DNA of 64,000 nt from an uncultured bacterium. Its GTDB lineage: Bacteria > Pseudomonadota > Alphaproteobacteria > Rhodospirillales > Rhodospirillaceae. Positions within the stretch are counted from its first letter, which is position 1; each line of letters begins with the position of its first letter. Below are positions 40,319 to 49,521 of the stretch, piece after piece. The stretch covers positions 1 through 64,000 of the forward strand of contig CAISTS010000045.1 of NCBI GenBank assembly GCA_903888485.1, given 5' to 3'. The translations under genes and the position numbers were made by a program. Below the pieces are notes generated by a model. That model was not told where the DNA came from. It worked only from the letters and a program-made list of their open reading frames with translations, and did no database searches.

Positions 40319-41041
40319 ATGGGTCTGATCCTCAACACGCGTCCCACGTTTTACCACGACCGCTTTCACGCGGCGTTCGGCGAGCTGCCGTGGGCGATTT
40401 TTGACTGTCCCGTCACCCTCGGCGAGCCGGTCGCCGCCGGGATCCCGGGGCCCGATGCCTTCGACACGGTGATTTTCACCAGCCAGCTGGGCGTGGTGTC
40501 CTTCGCGCCGGGGCCGGAGTGGCTCGGCAAGCAGGTCTTCGCCGTCGGTTCCGGGACAGCAGAGGCAGCATATGCGGTGGGCTTCAAGAATGTCGTGCAG
40601 ACCGGTCTCGACGTCGACGACATGCGCCGCTACCTCGAGGGCGCGGACTTCAAAAGCGCGCTCTATCCCTCTGGGGAGGACATCACCGCCGACCTCGGCG
40701 CCGAGTTCCCTGGCCGCGTCCGCCGCGAAGTCGTTTACAGAATGATCCCGCGCGGCGAGTTGCCGCCGCAGTTGCTCAAGCACATCCGCGACGGCATGCC
40801 CATCGTCGCGCCGCTGTTTTCCGTGCGCGGCGGTGAAATTCTTGCCTCGCTTCTCACCAAGGCCGGCGTCACGTCCGACACTGCGCGCGTTGCCGCCATT
40901 GCCATCAGCGCCAAGGTCATGGCGGCGAGCGCAGGCCCATGGCATCGTGAGGTCATCGCCGACGAGCCGTCGTTGGGCGGCCTGATGGTCGCCACCGGCG
41001 AAGCCATCGAAGTATACAGCACCAAGGGAGGTGCACCATGA
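40319..41041 (+). CDS. hemD: uroporphyrinogen-III synthase (HemD family)
   Basis: A 240-residue protein. The HemD family is poorly conserved; the visible features are the start LILNTRPTFYHDRFHAAFGE, FDTVIFTSQLGVVSFAPGPE, QVFAVGSGTAEAAYAVGFKN, ALYPSGEDITADLGAEFPGR and AIAISAKVMAASAGPWHREV, which follow the two-lobed pattern (T-S-N/Q-G... AVG..TA..A...G; ...A.S...A.....W). The enzyme closes the tetrapyrrole ring, yielding the substrate of CobA. No ribosome binding site is evident. It overlaps hemB by an ATGA junction. Finding it in a cys operon is unusual. Confidence 0.78.
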   Translation: MGLILNTRPTFYHDRFHAAFGELPWAIFDCPVTLGEPVAAGIPGPDAFDTVIFTSQLGVVSFAPGPEWLGKQVFAVGSGTAEAAYAVGFKNVVQTGLDVDDMRRYLEGADFKSALYPSGEDITADLGAEFPGRVRREVVYRMIPRGELPPQLLKHIRDGMPIVAPLFSVRGGEILASLLTKAGVTSDTARVAAIAISAKVMAASAGPWHREVIADEPSLGGLMVATGEAIEVYSTKGGAP

Positions 41042-42045
41042 CCACGGCATCGCCGGGAAGTTTTCCGACCACACGCATGCGCCGCTTGCGCGCGGCCACC
41101 TGGCGCCGCCGGCTGGTGCGTGAAACCGTCGTTACCACGGACGACTTGGTGCAGCCGCTGTTCGTCGTCGAAGGCAGCAATGTGAAGGACGCCGTCGCCA
41201 GCCTGCCTGGTATGGCGCGTCTGTCCATCGACCGCGCCGTCGAGGCCGCCCAAGAAGCTTACGATCTCGGAATTCCGGCGCTCGCGCTATTTCCGGTGGT
41301 CGACGGCGCGCTCAAGGACGAGAAGGGCAAGGAAGCCACCAATCCCAAGAACCTTTTGTGCCGCGCGGTCATGGCGGTGAAGAAAGCGGTGCCGGACATC
41401 GGCCTGATCTGCGATGTGGCGCTGGATCCCTACACCACCCACGGCCACGACGGCATCTTCGATGGCGACGATGTGCTCAACGACGTCACCGTTGATGTGC
41501 TCGTCAAACAGGCGCTGGTCCTGGCCGAGGCCGGCTGCGACGTGGTCGCGCCCTCCGACATGATGGATGGGCGCATCGGCGCGGTGCGCCAGGCGCTCGA
41601 GCAGCGCGGCTTCTTCAACACCATGATCCTGTCCTATGCCGTCAAGTACGCCTCGGCCTTTTACGGTCCGTTCCGTGACGCCGTCGGTTCACGCTCGAAC
41701 CTGGGGCCTAAAGGCAAGCACACCTATCAAATGGATGCCGCTAACGTTTCCGAAGCGCTGCGCGAAGCCGCGCTCGACGTGGCCGAAGGCGCTGACATGA
41801 TCATGGTCAAGCCCGGCATGCCCTATCTCGACGTGCTCGCGGCGGTTAAACGCGAGATCAACGTGCCGGTGCTCGCCTATCAGGTCAGCGGCGAATACAA
41901 CATGATCCTGGGTGCTGCGACCAACGGCGCCTTCGACCGGGCTGCCGCCATTCACGAGTCTTTGCTGGCGTTCAAGCGCGCCGGCGCCGCCGCCGTGTTC
42001 ACCTACGCCGCCGTCGAGTACGCGCGCGCGCTGCAGAAGCGCTGA
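41038..42045 (+). CDS. hemB: porphobilinogen synthase (delta-aminolevulinic acid dehydratase)
   Basis: A 335-residue enzyme joining two 5-aminolevulinate molecules to porphobilinogen. Motifs: RMRRLRAATWRRRLVRETVV, DLVQPLFVVEG, ICDVALDPYTTHGHDG, DVVAPSDMMDGRIGAVRQAL, the active-site Lys in LSYAVKYASAFYGPFRDAVG, and MVKPGMPYLDVLAA with the second Schiff-base Lys. The metal site of zinc forms (C-x-C-x7-C) reads DVALDPYT, so this is the Mg2+-type enzyme usual in alphaproteobacteria. An excellent GGGAGG site precedes the ATG, which overlaps the hemD stop. Confidence 0.95.
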   Translation: MTTASPGSFPTTRMRRLRAATWRRRLVRETVVTTDDLVQPLFVVEGSNVKDAVASLPGMARLSIDRAVEAAQEAYDLGIPALALFPVVDGALKDEKGKEATNPKNLLCRAVMAVKKAVPDIGLICDVALDPYTTHGHDGIFDGDDVLNDVTVDVLVKQALVLAEAGCDVVAPSDMMDGRIGAVRQALEQRGFFNTMILSYAVKYASAFYGPFRDAVGSRSNLGPKGKHTYQMDAANVSEALREAALDVAEGADMIMVKPGMPYLDVLAAVKREINVPVLAYQVSGEYNMILGAATNGAFDRAAAIHESLLAFKRAGAAAVFTYAAVEYARALQKR

Positions 42046-42066
42046 ACATTGGCAGCGGGAAACGCA

Positions 42067-42663
42067 ATGGAACCCGCGCAACCGAAGTTGATGTTTCCCC
42101 TGGTGCTGGACGTGACGTCCTTGCCTGTCCTAGCCATCGGCGGCGCGGGCGTGCTCGCGCGCCTTGCCGCGCTCGATGAGCATGGCGCCAAAGACGTACA
42201 CGTCTTCGCGCCATCGCCGAGCGACGAACTGACGGGCGCCGCAGGTGCGCGGCTGCAGCGCCGGTTGCCCGAGGCCTCCGACTTCGACGCCATACACCCC
42301 AAGCTGGTCTTCATCGCCGACATCGACGATGCCGCCGCCGCCGGCTTGCGCGCGCAGGCTCACGTTGTCGGCGCGCTGGTCCACGTGCAGGACCGCGTGC
42401 ATTTGTGTGATTTCCACATCCCCGCGCGGCTGCGTCGCGGTCATCTTCAGGTCACGGTGTCCACCGACGGAACCGCAGCCGGCCTTGCGCGCCACATCCG
42501 TGAATATCTCGAGACCCACATCTTCGGACCCGAATGGGCCGCGCGCGTGGATGAGATCGCCGCCGCCCGCCGGCAGTGGAAGCAAGAAGGCCTTTCTTTC
42601 GCCGATCTGGGCCGCGCTGTGGCCGATCTGGTCGCGCGCCGCGGCTGGCTTAAAAAGCCCTGA
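42067..42663 (+). CDS. precorrin-2 dehydrogenase / siroheme synthase N-terminal domain protein
   Basis: A 198-residue protein matching the CysG-N/Met8 domain: FPLVLDVTSLPVLAIGGAGV, LARLAALDEHGAKDVHVFAP, KLVFIADIDDAAA, VHVQDRVHLCDFHIPARLRR and GHLQVTVSTDGTAAGLARHI. The usual GGGxVAxRK nucleotide motif is relaxed to GGAGVLARL. It oxidises precorrin-2 with NAD+ and may insert iron to give siroheme. ATG 42067 is chosen (GCGGGAAA upstream); a TTG at 42049 is possible. Last gene of the operon, it completes the siroheme steps begun by hemB, hemD and cobA. Confidence 0.82.
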   Translation: MEPAQPKLMFPLVLDVTSLPVLAIGGAGVLARLAALDEHGAKDVHVFAPSPSDELTGAAGARLQRRLPEASDFDAIHPKLVFIADIDDAAAAGLRAQAHVVGALVHVQDRVHLCDFHIPARLRRGHLQVTVSTDGTAAGLARHIREYLETHIFGPEWAARVDEIAAARRQWKQEGLSFADLGRAVADLVARRGWLKKP

Positions 42664-42722
42664 GCGGCTAATATCGCTTTAGACACACTGCCTTAGCGGT
42701 TGCGGGCATGAGGGGAGTTGTC

Positions 42723-45700
42723 ATGAGCGACGCGCTCGAGGCCGCCCTTATTTCCATTGGCGTGCTGGCCGTCGTCGCCACGGTCAGCCTTGTGATTCAG
42801 CTCGTCCAGCGCCTGCGCCTCGTGCGCGACTTCCAGGTTCTCACCGCCGATATGAACCTCGCCGAGGAAGTGGCGGGCATCGGCTACTGGAGCCGGCCCA
42901 TCACCCACAAGGTCGCGACCTGGTCGCCGGGGCTTTTTGAGATATTCGGCCAGGACCCGAAACATTTCACGCCTTCACACGACGCCGTGTGCGCGCTCTT
43001 CCTTCCGCAGGATCTGCCCGCCGTCGCCGCGCTCAACGACTTTGACGCCACTGGCGGTAAAGGCGGTGAAGTCGAAGCGCACATTCGCTGTCCGAACGGC
43101 ATCATTAAGGAGGTGCTCGTCGCGACGCGCTTCCAGATGAAGAAAGGCAAAGTCGTCGGCCATTTCGGCGTGGTCGCCGACATCACCGCACGCAAGGCCG
43201 CCCAGCGCGCCGCCATCGAACGCGAAGAGCAACTGCAGCGCGCCGTCTCGGCCATGGGCGCGGCCATCTGGGATTGGGACATCGGCACGGACCGTCTTTA
43301 TGCCGGCCCGCGCTTCGCCGAAATCCTGGGGCTCGATCCGCAGAGCTTCAATCCGACCATGCGCCTGCACCATCAATTGTGCCATCCCGACGATCTCGGG
43401 ATCGTGCAGGAGGGTTTCCGCAACAGCGTGCAAACCGGTGCGCCCTACGCCATCGAATACCGTATGCGCCATAGCAGCGGCCGCTACGTTTGGGTGCACA
43501 GCCGCGGGCGCGTCGTCAACTACGACGGCAATCGGCCGGTGCGCGCCATCGGCACGGTCGTCGATGTCACCGCCCGCCACGAAGCCGACAACGAACTGCG
43601 CCGCAGCCGAGAATCGCTTTCGCTCGCCATGGAAGCCTCGCAGGCCGGACACTTCGACATTCTCAGCAGTTCCAGCGAAGCCTATTGGTCGCCGCGCGCG
43701 CTGGAGATTTTGGGCCTCAACGGCAAGGATTATCTGCCTTCGGCATCAACGCTTGCTCAGGTCATCCACCCGGAAGATCTTCCCGAATTCCTCGCCGATC
43801 GCGAGGAGCTCCGCCTGCATGGTGCGCCCCTGGATACGCAGCTGCGTGTCAAGCACGGCGACGGCCACTACATCTGGCTGCACGTTCGTGCGGTTACACT
43901 GCCACTCGCCAGCGGCCAGACGCGCACAATAGGCCTGATTCTTGACGTTTCGGCTGCCGTACAGGCCCAGCAGGCGCTGGCCGATAGTGAACGCAAATTC
44001 CGCAACCTCATCGAGGGCTCGATCCAGGGCGTGTTGATCCTGCGTCTGCGTAAGCCTGTGTTCTGCAACCAGGCTTTCGCGCGCATATTTGGGTACGACC
44101 GCGTCGAGGAGGTGCTGGCGCTGGAAAATCTCTACATGCACGTTCCGCCGGAACGCATTGAAGAGGCCAAAAGCGATTGGGACCGCGCGGTGCGGCACGA
44201 GCTCGAGGGCAGGATTCGCCGGCACAAGATTTATGACCGCGCCGGCCGTACGCGATGGATCGAAGTTGCCGAGCGCCTTATTCAATGGGAGGGCGATCAA
44301 GCCCGCCAGCTCGTTGCCCTGGACGTTACGGATCAGGAACTGTTCCAGGCCAAGCTGCGCGCCAGCGAAGAACGTTTCCGCCTGCTCGCCGACAACGTCT
44401 CGGACATCATCACGATGTACGACCAGGACCAGATGCTGCGTTACGCATCTCCCTCATTCGAGCGCGTCACAGGCTTCAAGGTCGACGATATGGTCGGCCG
44501 CGATATGTACGAGATCTTTCTTCCGGAAGATCGGCCTACACCCGAAGCCCGCGCGCAGTTGCGCAAGGAGCCGTATGTAGGCACTGCCGTCTGGCGTCTT
44601 GTGCGAAAGGATCGCCCGCCGATCTACGTCGAGTCCACCAGCTCATTGGTCCCGGCAACCGGAGACAATAGAGGCTACGGTGTGGTCTCGGCGCTGCGCG
44701 ACGTCACCGAACGCGTCGAGCGCGAGGCCGAACTCGGCGCGGCGCGCGACCGCCTCAAGAACCAGGCCGACGAGCTCACCATTCTCGCCCAGAATCTCGA
44801 GATGGAGCGCGAGCGCTCCGAGCAAGCCAACGCCGCCAAGTCGCAGTTCCTGGCCATGATGAGCCACGAGCTGCGCACGCCGATGACAGGCGTGCTCGGC
44901 ATGGCCGATCTGCTCCTGCACAGTAAAATGAACGAAGAGCAGCAGGACCTCACCAAGCTGCTCAAACGTTCGGCGCGCGCGTTGCTCGATCTGCTCAATG
45001 ACATCCTCGACTTCTCCAAGATCGAAGCCGGCCAGTTCGAGATCGAATCGACGTCGTTCAATCTGTTCGAAGTCATCGATGACGTTGTGCAGCTGTTCTC
45101 GCCGAATGCCTCCGAGAAGGGCCTCGAGATCAACACCAACCTGCCGCCCTTGTATTGGAACATCGTCAAGGGCGACCCGACACGCCTGCGTCAGGTGCTC
45201 TCCAATCTCGTCGGCAATGCTATCAAGTTCACTGAGCGCGGCTCCGTCACCATCGGTCTCGAGCAGCGCGAGGCGCCGGGTGATGCGCTGACACTCGTCC
45301 TCTCCGTCACCGATACGGGGATCGGCATCGAGGCTGAGGACTCCACCAAACTCTTCAAGCCGTTTGTTCAGGCTGACATCTCGACTTCGCGCAAGTACGG
45401 CGGTACGGGCTTGGGTCTTGCCATATCAAAGCGTCTTGTCGAGGGCATGGGCGGCAAGATCACGCTCAAAAGCGAGGTCGGCCATGGCTCGACGTTCGTT
45501 TTCACGGTGAAGGTCGTTCCTGACCGCAGCGTGGCGCAGCAAGCCGGTCCGTCGGTGCGAGCCGCCGGCGGTGAGGCGGTGGCGAGTCCGACGGCCGTTA
45601 CCCCACGCAAGATACTGGTGGCCGAAGACAACGAGACCTCGCGCTATCTCATCCAGACGATGCTGCGCCGCCTGGGACATACCGTCGATGTGGCCGTCAA

Positions 45701-46400
45701 CGGCGCCGAAGCTGTCGCCGCCGCCCGCGCCAAGACCTACGACATCGTTCTCATGGATATGCAAATGCCCGTGCTTGACGGCACGGATGCCACCCGCGCA
45801 ATCCGCGCGTTCCAGGCAGAGGCCGCGCACGTTCCCGTGATCGCGCTGACCGCCGATGTCATCGCCGGCCACCGCAGCGAGTACCTTGCTGCCGGCGTCA
45901 ATGTCATCGTCAGCAAGCCCGTCAATTGGAGCGAGCTCACCGACGAAATCGAGCGTCAGTTGGGCGGCAAGCCGGCAACAGCGCCGGTCGTCAACGCCTT
46001 ACCCGCGGGGCTCAAAGCCGAATGGGCTGCAGCGTCCGCTTTGGATGAAAATGCCCTCCGCATGCTGGTCGATGTGTTGGGCGAAGACACACTTGAACCC
46101 ATGCTGGGGACGTTCAGCGAGAACATGGCCAAGTATCTGAGTGAACTCGACACGCACGTGCGTGGGTCCGATCTCAAGCAGGCCAAACGCACGGCCCATG
46201 CTCTGAAAGGCCTATGCGCTCAGTTCGGCGCTCAGCGCGCCAGCATGCTGGCTAAACGCATCGAGATGGAGGCTAAATGCCTCAAGGACGTGGAGACCCT
46301 GCTGCCTGAGGTGGCCGCAGCTATTGCCGCGACTGAAGAGGCGCTCGTCGCACGGCGGGCGCGCGGCAAGCCGCTCCTTAAGAGTTCGCAGACACGCTGA
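42723..46400 (+). CDS. hybrid sensor histidine kinase, five PAS domains, REC and Hpt
   Basis: A 1225-residue protein. ATG 42723 (AGGGGAG upstream) is preferred over 42708. One N-terminal membrane helix (ALISIGVLAVVATVSLVIQL) is followed by about five PAS domains (roughly residues 45-150, 165-290, 295-415, 425-545, 555-680), then HisKA with phospho-His 715 in MMSHELRTPM, an ATPase domain (NLVGNAIKFT, DTGIGIE, GGTGLGLAIS), a receiver with Asp 1012 in LMDMQMP, and a C-terminal Hpt with His 1159 in TAHALKGL. A complete internal phosphorelay is therefore encoded. Only one membrane segment and no periplasmic domain imply cytoplasmic sensing. The 3' end overlaps the diguanylate cyclase gene, tail to tail. 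Confidence 0.93.
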   Translation: MSDALEAALISIGVLAVVATVSLVIQLVQRLRLVRDFQVLTADMNLAEEVAGIGYWSRPITHKVATWSPGLFEIFGQDPKHFTPSHDAVCALFLPQDLPAVAALNDFDATGGKGGEVEAHIRCPNGIIKEVLVATRFQMKKGKVVGHFGVVADITARKAAQRAAIEREEQLQRAVSAMGAAIWDWDIGTDRLYAGPRFAEILGLDPQSFNPTMRLHHQLCHPDDLGIVQEGFRNSVQTGAPYAIEYRMRHSSGRYVWVHSRGRVVNYDGNRPVRAIGTVVDVTARHEADNELRRSRESLSLAMEASQAGHFDILSSSSEAYWSPRALEILGLNGKDYLPSASTLAQVIHPEDLPEFLADREELRLHGAPLDTQLRVKHGDGHYIWLHVRAVTLPLASGQTRTIGLILDVSAAVQAQQALADSERKFRNLIEGSIQGVLILRLRKPVFCNQAFARIFGYDRVEEVLALENLYMHVPPERIEEAKSDWDRAVRHELEGRIRRHKIYDRAGRTRWIEVAERLIQWEGDQARQLVALDVTDQELFQAKLRASEERFRLLADNVSDIITMYDQDQMLRYASPSFERVTGFKVDDMVGRDMYEIFLPEDRPTPEARAQLRKEPYVGTAVWRLVRKDRPPIYVESTSSLVPATGDNRGYGVVSALRDVTERVEREAELGAARDRLKNQADELTILAQNLEMERERSEQANAAKSQFLAMMSHELRTPMTGVLGMADLLLHSKMNEEQQDLTKLLKRSARALLDLLNDILDFSKIEAGQFEIESTSFNLFEVIDDVVQLFSPNASEKGLEINTNLPPLYWNIVKGDPTRLRQVLSNLVGNAIKFTERGSVTIGLEQREAPGDALTLVLSVTDTGIGIEAEDSTKLFKPFVQADISTSRKYGGTGLGLAISKRLVEGMGGKITLKSEVGHGSTFVFTVKVVPDRSVAQQAGPSVRAAGGEAVASPTAVTPRKILVAEDNETSRYLIQTMLRRLGHTVDVAVNGAEAVAAARAKTYDIVLMDMQMPVLDGTDATRAIRAFQAEAAHVPVIALTADVIAGHRSEYLAAGVNVIVSKPVNWSELTDEIERQLGGKPATAPVVNALPAGLKAEWAAASALDENALRMLVDVLGEDTLEPMLGTFSENMAKYLSELDTHVRGSDLKQAKRTAHALKGLCAQFGAQRASMLAKRIEMEAKCLKDVETLLPEVAAAIAATEEALVARRARGKPLLKSSQTR

Positions 46401-47301
46401 CGCCCTTGACGCGATTGCGCCCCTCGCGCTTGGCGGCATAGAGCTGCGTGTCGGCCGCTTCGAGCAGCATGGACGGCTCAACGTCGGTCTCGGGCACGGT
46501 GCATGCGCCGCCCAGGCTGACCGTCACATGTGATGCGGCCTTTGAACCGGAATGCGGAATGCCTATGGTCACCACCGCCGCGCGAATTCCTTCCGCCACG
46601 GCCAGCGCGCCGTCGATGTCGGTGTCCGGCAGAAGCGCGACGAACTCCTCACCGCCGTAGCGCGCGACAATATCCGCCGGCCGCTGAAGCGCGCCTTCGG
46701 CCGCGCGGGTGACCTGTTTCAGGCACTCGTCACCCGCGCCGTGGCCGTAGGTGTCGTTGAATCGCTTGAAGTGATCGACGTCCATCATGATGACGGACAG
46801 CATTTGGCGCGTGCGCGCTTGGCGGCGCCACTCGCGCAGCAGCAGGTCGTCGAAGGTGCGCCGGTTGGCGACGCCCGTCAGGCCGTCGAGCCGCGCCATG
46901 CGCGCGAGCGCGTCGCGGCTGCGCTTGAGCTCGATGTGGTTGCGCACGCGTGCGCGCAGGATCGCGGGTGTAATGGGCTTGGTTATGTAGTCTATGCCGC
47001 CGGCTTCTAGACCATCCACCTCATCAGTAGTCGATGTGCGGCTGGTCAGGAAGACAACCGGAATGTCGGACAGCACGGCGTTTTGTTTGAGGCTACGACA
47101 CAGCGTGAAACCGTCGGTGTCCGGCAGGCCGACGTCCAGGAGGATCAGATCGGGCCGGGCTTCCAGCGCGACCTGCAGGGCTTCCGCGCCCGTGCCCGCG
47201 GCACGCATGTCGCATTCGGCGCCGAGCACGCCGCCGATCAATGCGCGGATCGCGGCATCGTCCTCAATCGTCAGCACAATAGGTCTTTTCTCGCGCGTCA
47301 C
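46378..47301 (-). CDS. response regulator with diguanylate cyclase output (REC-GGDEF, PleD-like single receiver)
   Basis: A 307-residue protein. Residues about 8-125 are a receiver: LTIEDDAAIRAL, phospho-Asp in LILLDVGLPD, VVFLTSRTS, and the Lys in YITKPITP. Residues about 140-305 are a GGDEF domain with the active signature GGEEF in ARYGGEEFVALLPD, DVDHFKRFNDTYGHGAGDEC, and VTVSLGGAC. It should synthesise cyclic di-GMP upon phosphorylation. An RxxD inhibitory site is not obvious before GGEEF. Its 3' end overlaps the hybrid kinase by 23 bases, and it is divergent from the lone receiver gene, making a compact signalling cluster. Confidence 0.92.
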   Translation of the reverse strand: MTREKRPIVLTIEDDAAIRALIGGVLGAECDMRAAGTGAEALQVALEARPDLILLDVGLPDTDGFTLCRSLKQNAVLSDIPVVFLTSRTSTTDEVDGLEAGGIDYITKPITPAILRARVRNHIELKRSRDALARMARLDGLTGVANRRTFDDLLLREWRRQARTRQMLSVIMMDVDHFKRFNDTYGHGAGDECLKQVTRAAEGALQRPADIVARYGGEEFVALLPDTDIDGALAVAEGIRAAVVTIGIPHSGSKAASHVTVSLGGACTVPETDVEPSMLLEAADTQLYAAKREGRNRVKGVSVSANS

Positions 47302-47464
47302 GTGGCTCGGCTCTCCCTAGACCACTTCGGCATTTTGTGCACAATAACGTACGGGAATCACAAGCGAAGTTCGCGCAACGTTGTAGTACTATCTGATCAT
47401 ATTGATTGGGCGGCTGAAGACAAGCGGCGTCGGGCCAGTGAGACACGTGTCAGGGAGCGCATGG

Positions 47465-47944
47465 GTGAACGACGAACCTCTAGTCATGGTGCCCTTCGAC
47501 AAGCTCCGGTTCCTCGTCATTGACGACGACCGCACACTGCTCGAGCTCATCGACGCCATGCTGCGTGTGGCTGGTGTCGGCAGCGTCATCAAGGCGGCCA
47601 GCGCCCTGGCGGCGCTGAATGTCATGGCGGACCAGCGCAAGAAGTTCGATTGCATCATCTGCGATCAAGGCATGCCGAACATGACCGGTGTGGAGCTGCT
47701 GCGCGCGATACGCGCAGGGCAGTACAGCCATGTGCCGGCCGATATTCGCTTCATCATGGTTACGGCGTCCAGCCAGGAATCCGTGGTCAAAGCCGCCGTT
47801 AGCCTCGACGTGACCGGCTACATCATGAAGCCGGTGAGCAAGGATTCGCTGGTCAAGGCCATCCACCGCGCCTTCAACCGCAACATCTCCCTTAAGAAGC
47901 CGGAGGACTATACCGCCGTGCACCTGCCGCTGGAGCCCGTGTGA
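47465..47944 (+). CDS. single-domain response regulator (CheY-like)
   Basis: A 159-residue protein; the GTG at 47465 follows AGGGAG with about 7-base spacing and is preferred to the longer frame. It is a single receiver: LRFLVIDDDRTLLELIDAML, phospho-Asp in FDCIICDQGMPNMTG, IRFIMVTASSQESVV and the Lys in TGYIMKPVSKDSLVKAI. No output domain, only a 25-residue tail, so it acts by binding a partner or shuttling phosphate, perhaps in the neighbouring hybrid-kinase relay (inference). Its stop overlaps the GTG of the MFS gene. Confidence 0.87.
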   Translation: MNDEPLVMVPFDKLRFLVIDDDRTLLELIDAMLRVAGVGSVIKAASALAALNVMADQRKKFDCIICDQGMPNMTGVELLRAIRAGQYSHVPADIRFIMVTASSQESVVKAAVSLDVTGYIMKPVSKDSLVKAIHRAFNRNISLKKPEDYTAVHLPLEPV

Positions 47945-49206
47945 CGCCGCTCGCGCGCCTCAAGTCGATCTTCGGCGGCTCCGTCGGCAACCTGGTCGAA
48001 TGGTACGACTGGTACATCTATTCCTCCCTCTCGCTTTACTTCGCGCCGGTCTTTTTCCCGAACGCGAGCTTCACCGCCCAGCTTCTCAACACGGCCGCAA
48101 TCTTCGCCGTCGGTTTTCTCGCGCGCCCGATCGGCAGTTGGCTGATGGGCATTTACGCCGACACCCACGGCCGCAAGGCGGCCCTGACGGTCTCGGTCAT
48201 TTTCATGTGCTTGGGCTCGCTGATCATCGCCGTGACGCCGGGCTACGCCGAGATCGGCATCGCCGCGCCTGTGATCCTTCTGCTCGCGCGTCTTTTGCAG
48301 GGCTTGTCGGTCGGCGGGGAATACGGCACCAGCGCGACGTATCTCAGTGAAATGGCGCTCGAAAAGAACCGCGGATTCTATTCGAGCTTCCAATACGTCA
48401 CGCTGATCATGGGCCAACTGCTCGCGCTTGGCCTCTTGATCCTCATGCAGCAGTTCTTCCTGACGCCGGAACAGATTCAAGCCTGGGGCTGGCGCATTCC
48501 GTTCTTCGTCGGCGCTGCTTGCGCCGTGGTGGCCTTTTACCTGCGCCGCGGGATCGAAGAGACGCCGGCCTTCACGCAAACCACGCATCCGGAGCGGGGC
48601 ACGCTCACCGAACTCCTGCGTCATCCCCGCGCGGTGATCACGGTCGTTGGACTGACTCTGGGCGGAACGGTCGCCTTCTACACCTACACCACCTACATGC
48701 AGAAGTTCATGGTCAACACCTCGGGGTTCAGTAAAGACGACGCCACGCTGATCTCCACCGCCGCGCTATTCGTCTTTATGCTGTTCCAACCGGTGGCGGG
48801 GTTCATCTCCGACCGCATCGGCCGCCGCCCGCTGCTGCTGGGATTCGGTGTGCTCGGCGCGCTGGGCACCGTGCCGCTGCTCTCGACGCTGGCCGGCACG
48901 CGCGACTTTACCACCGCGTTCCTGCTCATCATGCTGGGCCTGTTCGCCGTCAGCGGTTACACCTCGATCAACGCCGTGGTGAAGGCCGAGCTGTTTCCGG
49001 CGCACGTTCGCGCGCTGGGCGTCGGCCTGCCGTATGCGCTGACCGTCGCGATCTTCGGCGGCACCGCCGAATACGTCGCGCTGTACCTGAAGGACATCGG
49101 CCACGAGCCGCTGTTCTACTGGTACGTCAGCGGCTGCATCGCGGCCTCTTTCGTGGTGTACGTCTTGATGCCCGACACGAAAAAGCACTCGCGGATAGAG
49201 ACTTAG
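47941..49206 (+). CDS. MFS transporter, metabolite:H+ symporter type (alpha-ketoglutarate permease-like)
   Basis: A 421-residue carrier with 12 predicted helices. The N terminus SIFGGSVGNLVEWYDWYIYS is the hallmark of the metabolite:H+ symporter family (KgtP, ProP, ShiA). Other marks: GFLARPIGSWLMGIYADTHG, RKAAL, the motif LLQGLSVGGEYGTSATYLSE, and SDRIGRRP in the second half. The sequence resembles alpha-ketoglutarate permease most, but the substrate is inferred. It starts at GTG 47941, overlapping the end of the lone receiver, so the receiver and the carrier are translated together. Confidence 0.87.
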   Translation: MTPLARLKSIFGGSVGNLVEWYDWYIYSSLSLYFAPVFFPNASFTAQLLNTAAIFAVGFLARPIGSWLMGIYADTHGRKAALTVSVIFMCLGSLIIAVTPGYAEIGIAAPVILLLARLLQGLSVGGEYGTSATYLSEMALEKNRGFYSSFQYVTLIMGQLLALGLLILMQQFFLTPEQIQAWGWRIPFFVGAACAVVAFYLRRGIEETPAFTQTTHPERGTLTELLRHPRAVITVVGLTLGGTVAFYTYTTYMQKFMVNTSGFSKDDATLISTAALFVFMLFQPVAGFISDRIGRRPLLLGFGVLGALGTVPLLSTLAGTRDFTTAFLLIMLGLFAVSGYTSINAVVKAELFPAHVRALGVGLPYALTVAIFGGTAEYVALYLKDIGHEPLFYWYVSGCIAASFVVYVLMPDTKKHSRIET

Positions 49207-49239
49207 GTATATGATCGCGGCTTGTCAGGGAGACTGGCT

Positions 49240-49476
49240 ATGGACAACAGACCGTCCGTCGAAGACGCCGCGCGCGAGATCGTGCGCATCGCCGTTCGTG
49301 AACTCCATATCAAACCGAACGAACCCATCCAGGCGCCAGCGGTGATCACGCGGTTCAACAATCTGCCCTGGAGGCAGTCCGATCTGCGTCCGGGCCTGCT
49401 CCTCGCGCAGCAGAAGGGTTGGATCACGGTCGAAGGCCGCCTAACCGCCGCGGGCCACGCTGCCGCGCCGCTCTAA
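49240..49476 (+). CDS. small hypothetical protein
   Basis: A 78-residue protein starting MDNRPSVEDAAREIVRIAVR behind GGGAG. It is predicted to be helix-helix-strand: an N-terminal helix, the segment APAVITRFNNLPWRQSDLRP, then GLLLAQQKGWITVEGRLTAA. The last part (LxxAxxKGWIxxxxxxLxLTxxG) resembles the wing of a winged-helix domain, so a DNA-binding or scaffold role is possible, but I do not recognise the family. It lies 33 bases after the MFS gene and before hrpB. Confidence 0.6.
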   Translation: MDNRPSVEDAAREIVRIAVRELHIKPNEPIQAPAVITRFNNLPWRQSDLRPGLLLAQQKGWITVEGRLTAAGHAAAPL

Positions 49477-49521
49477 GCCATTGCTTGACCGCCGCGCGCG
49501 GCCCGTCTTTCATCCGCTCCC

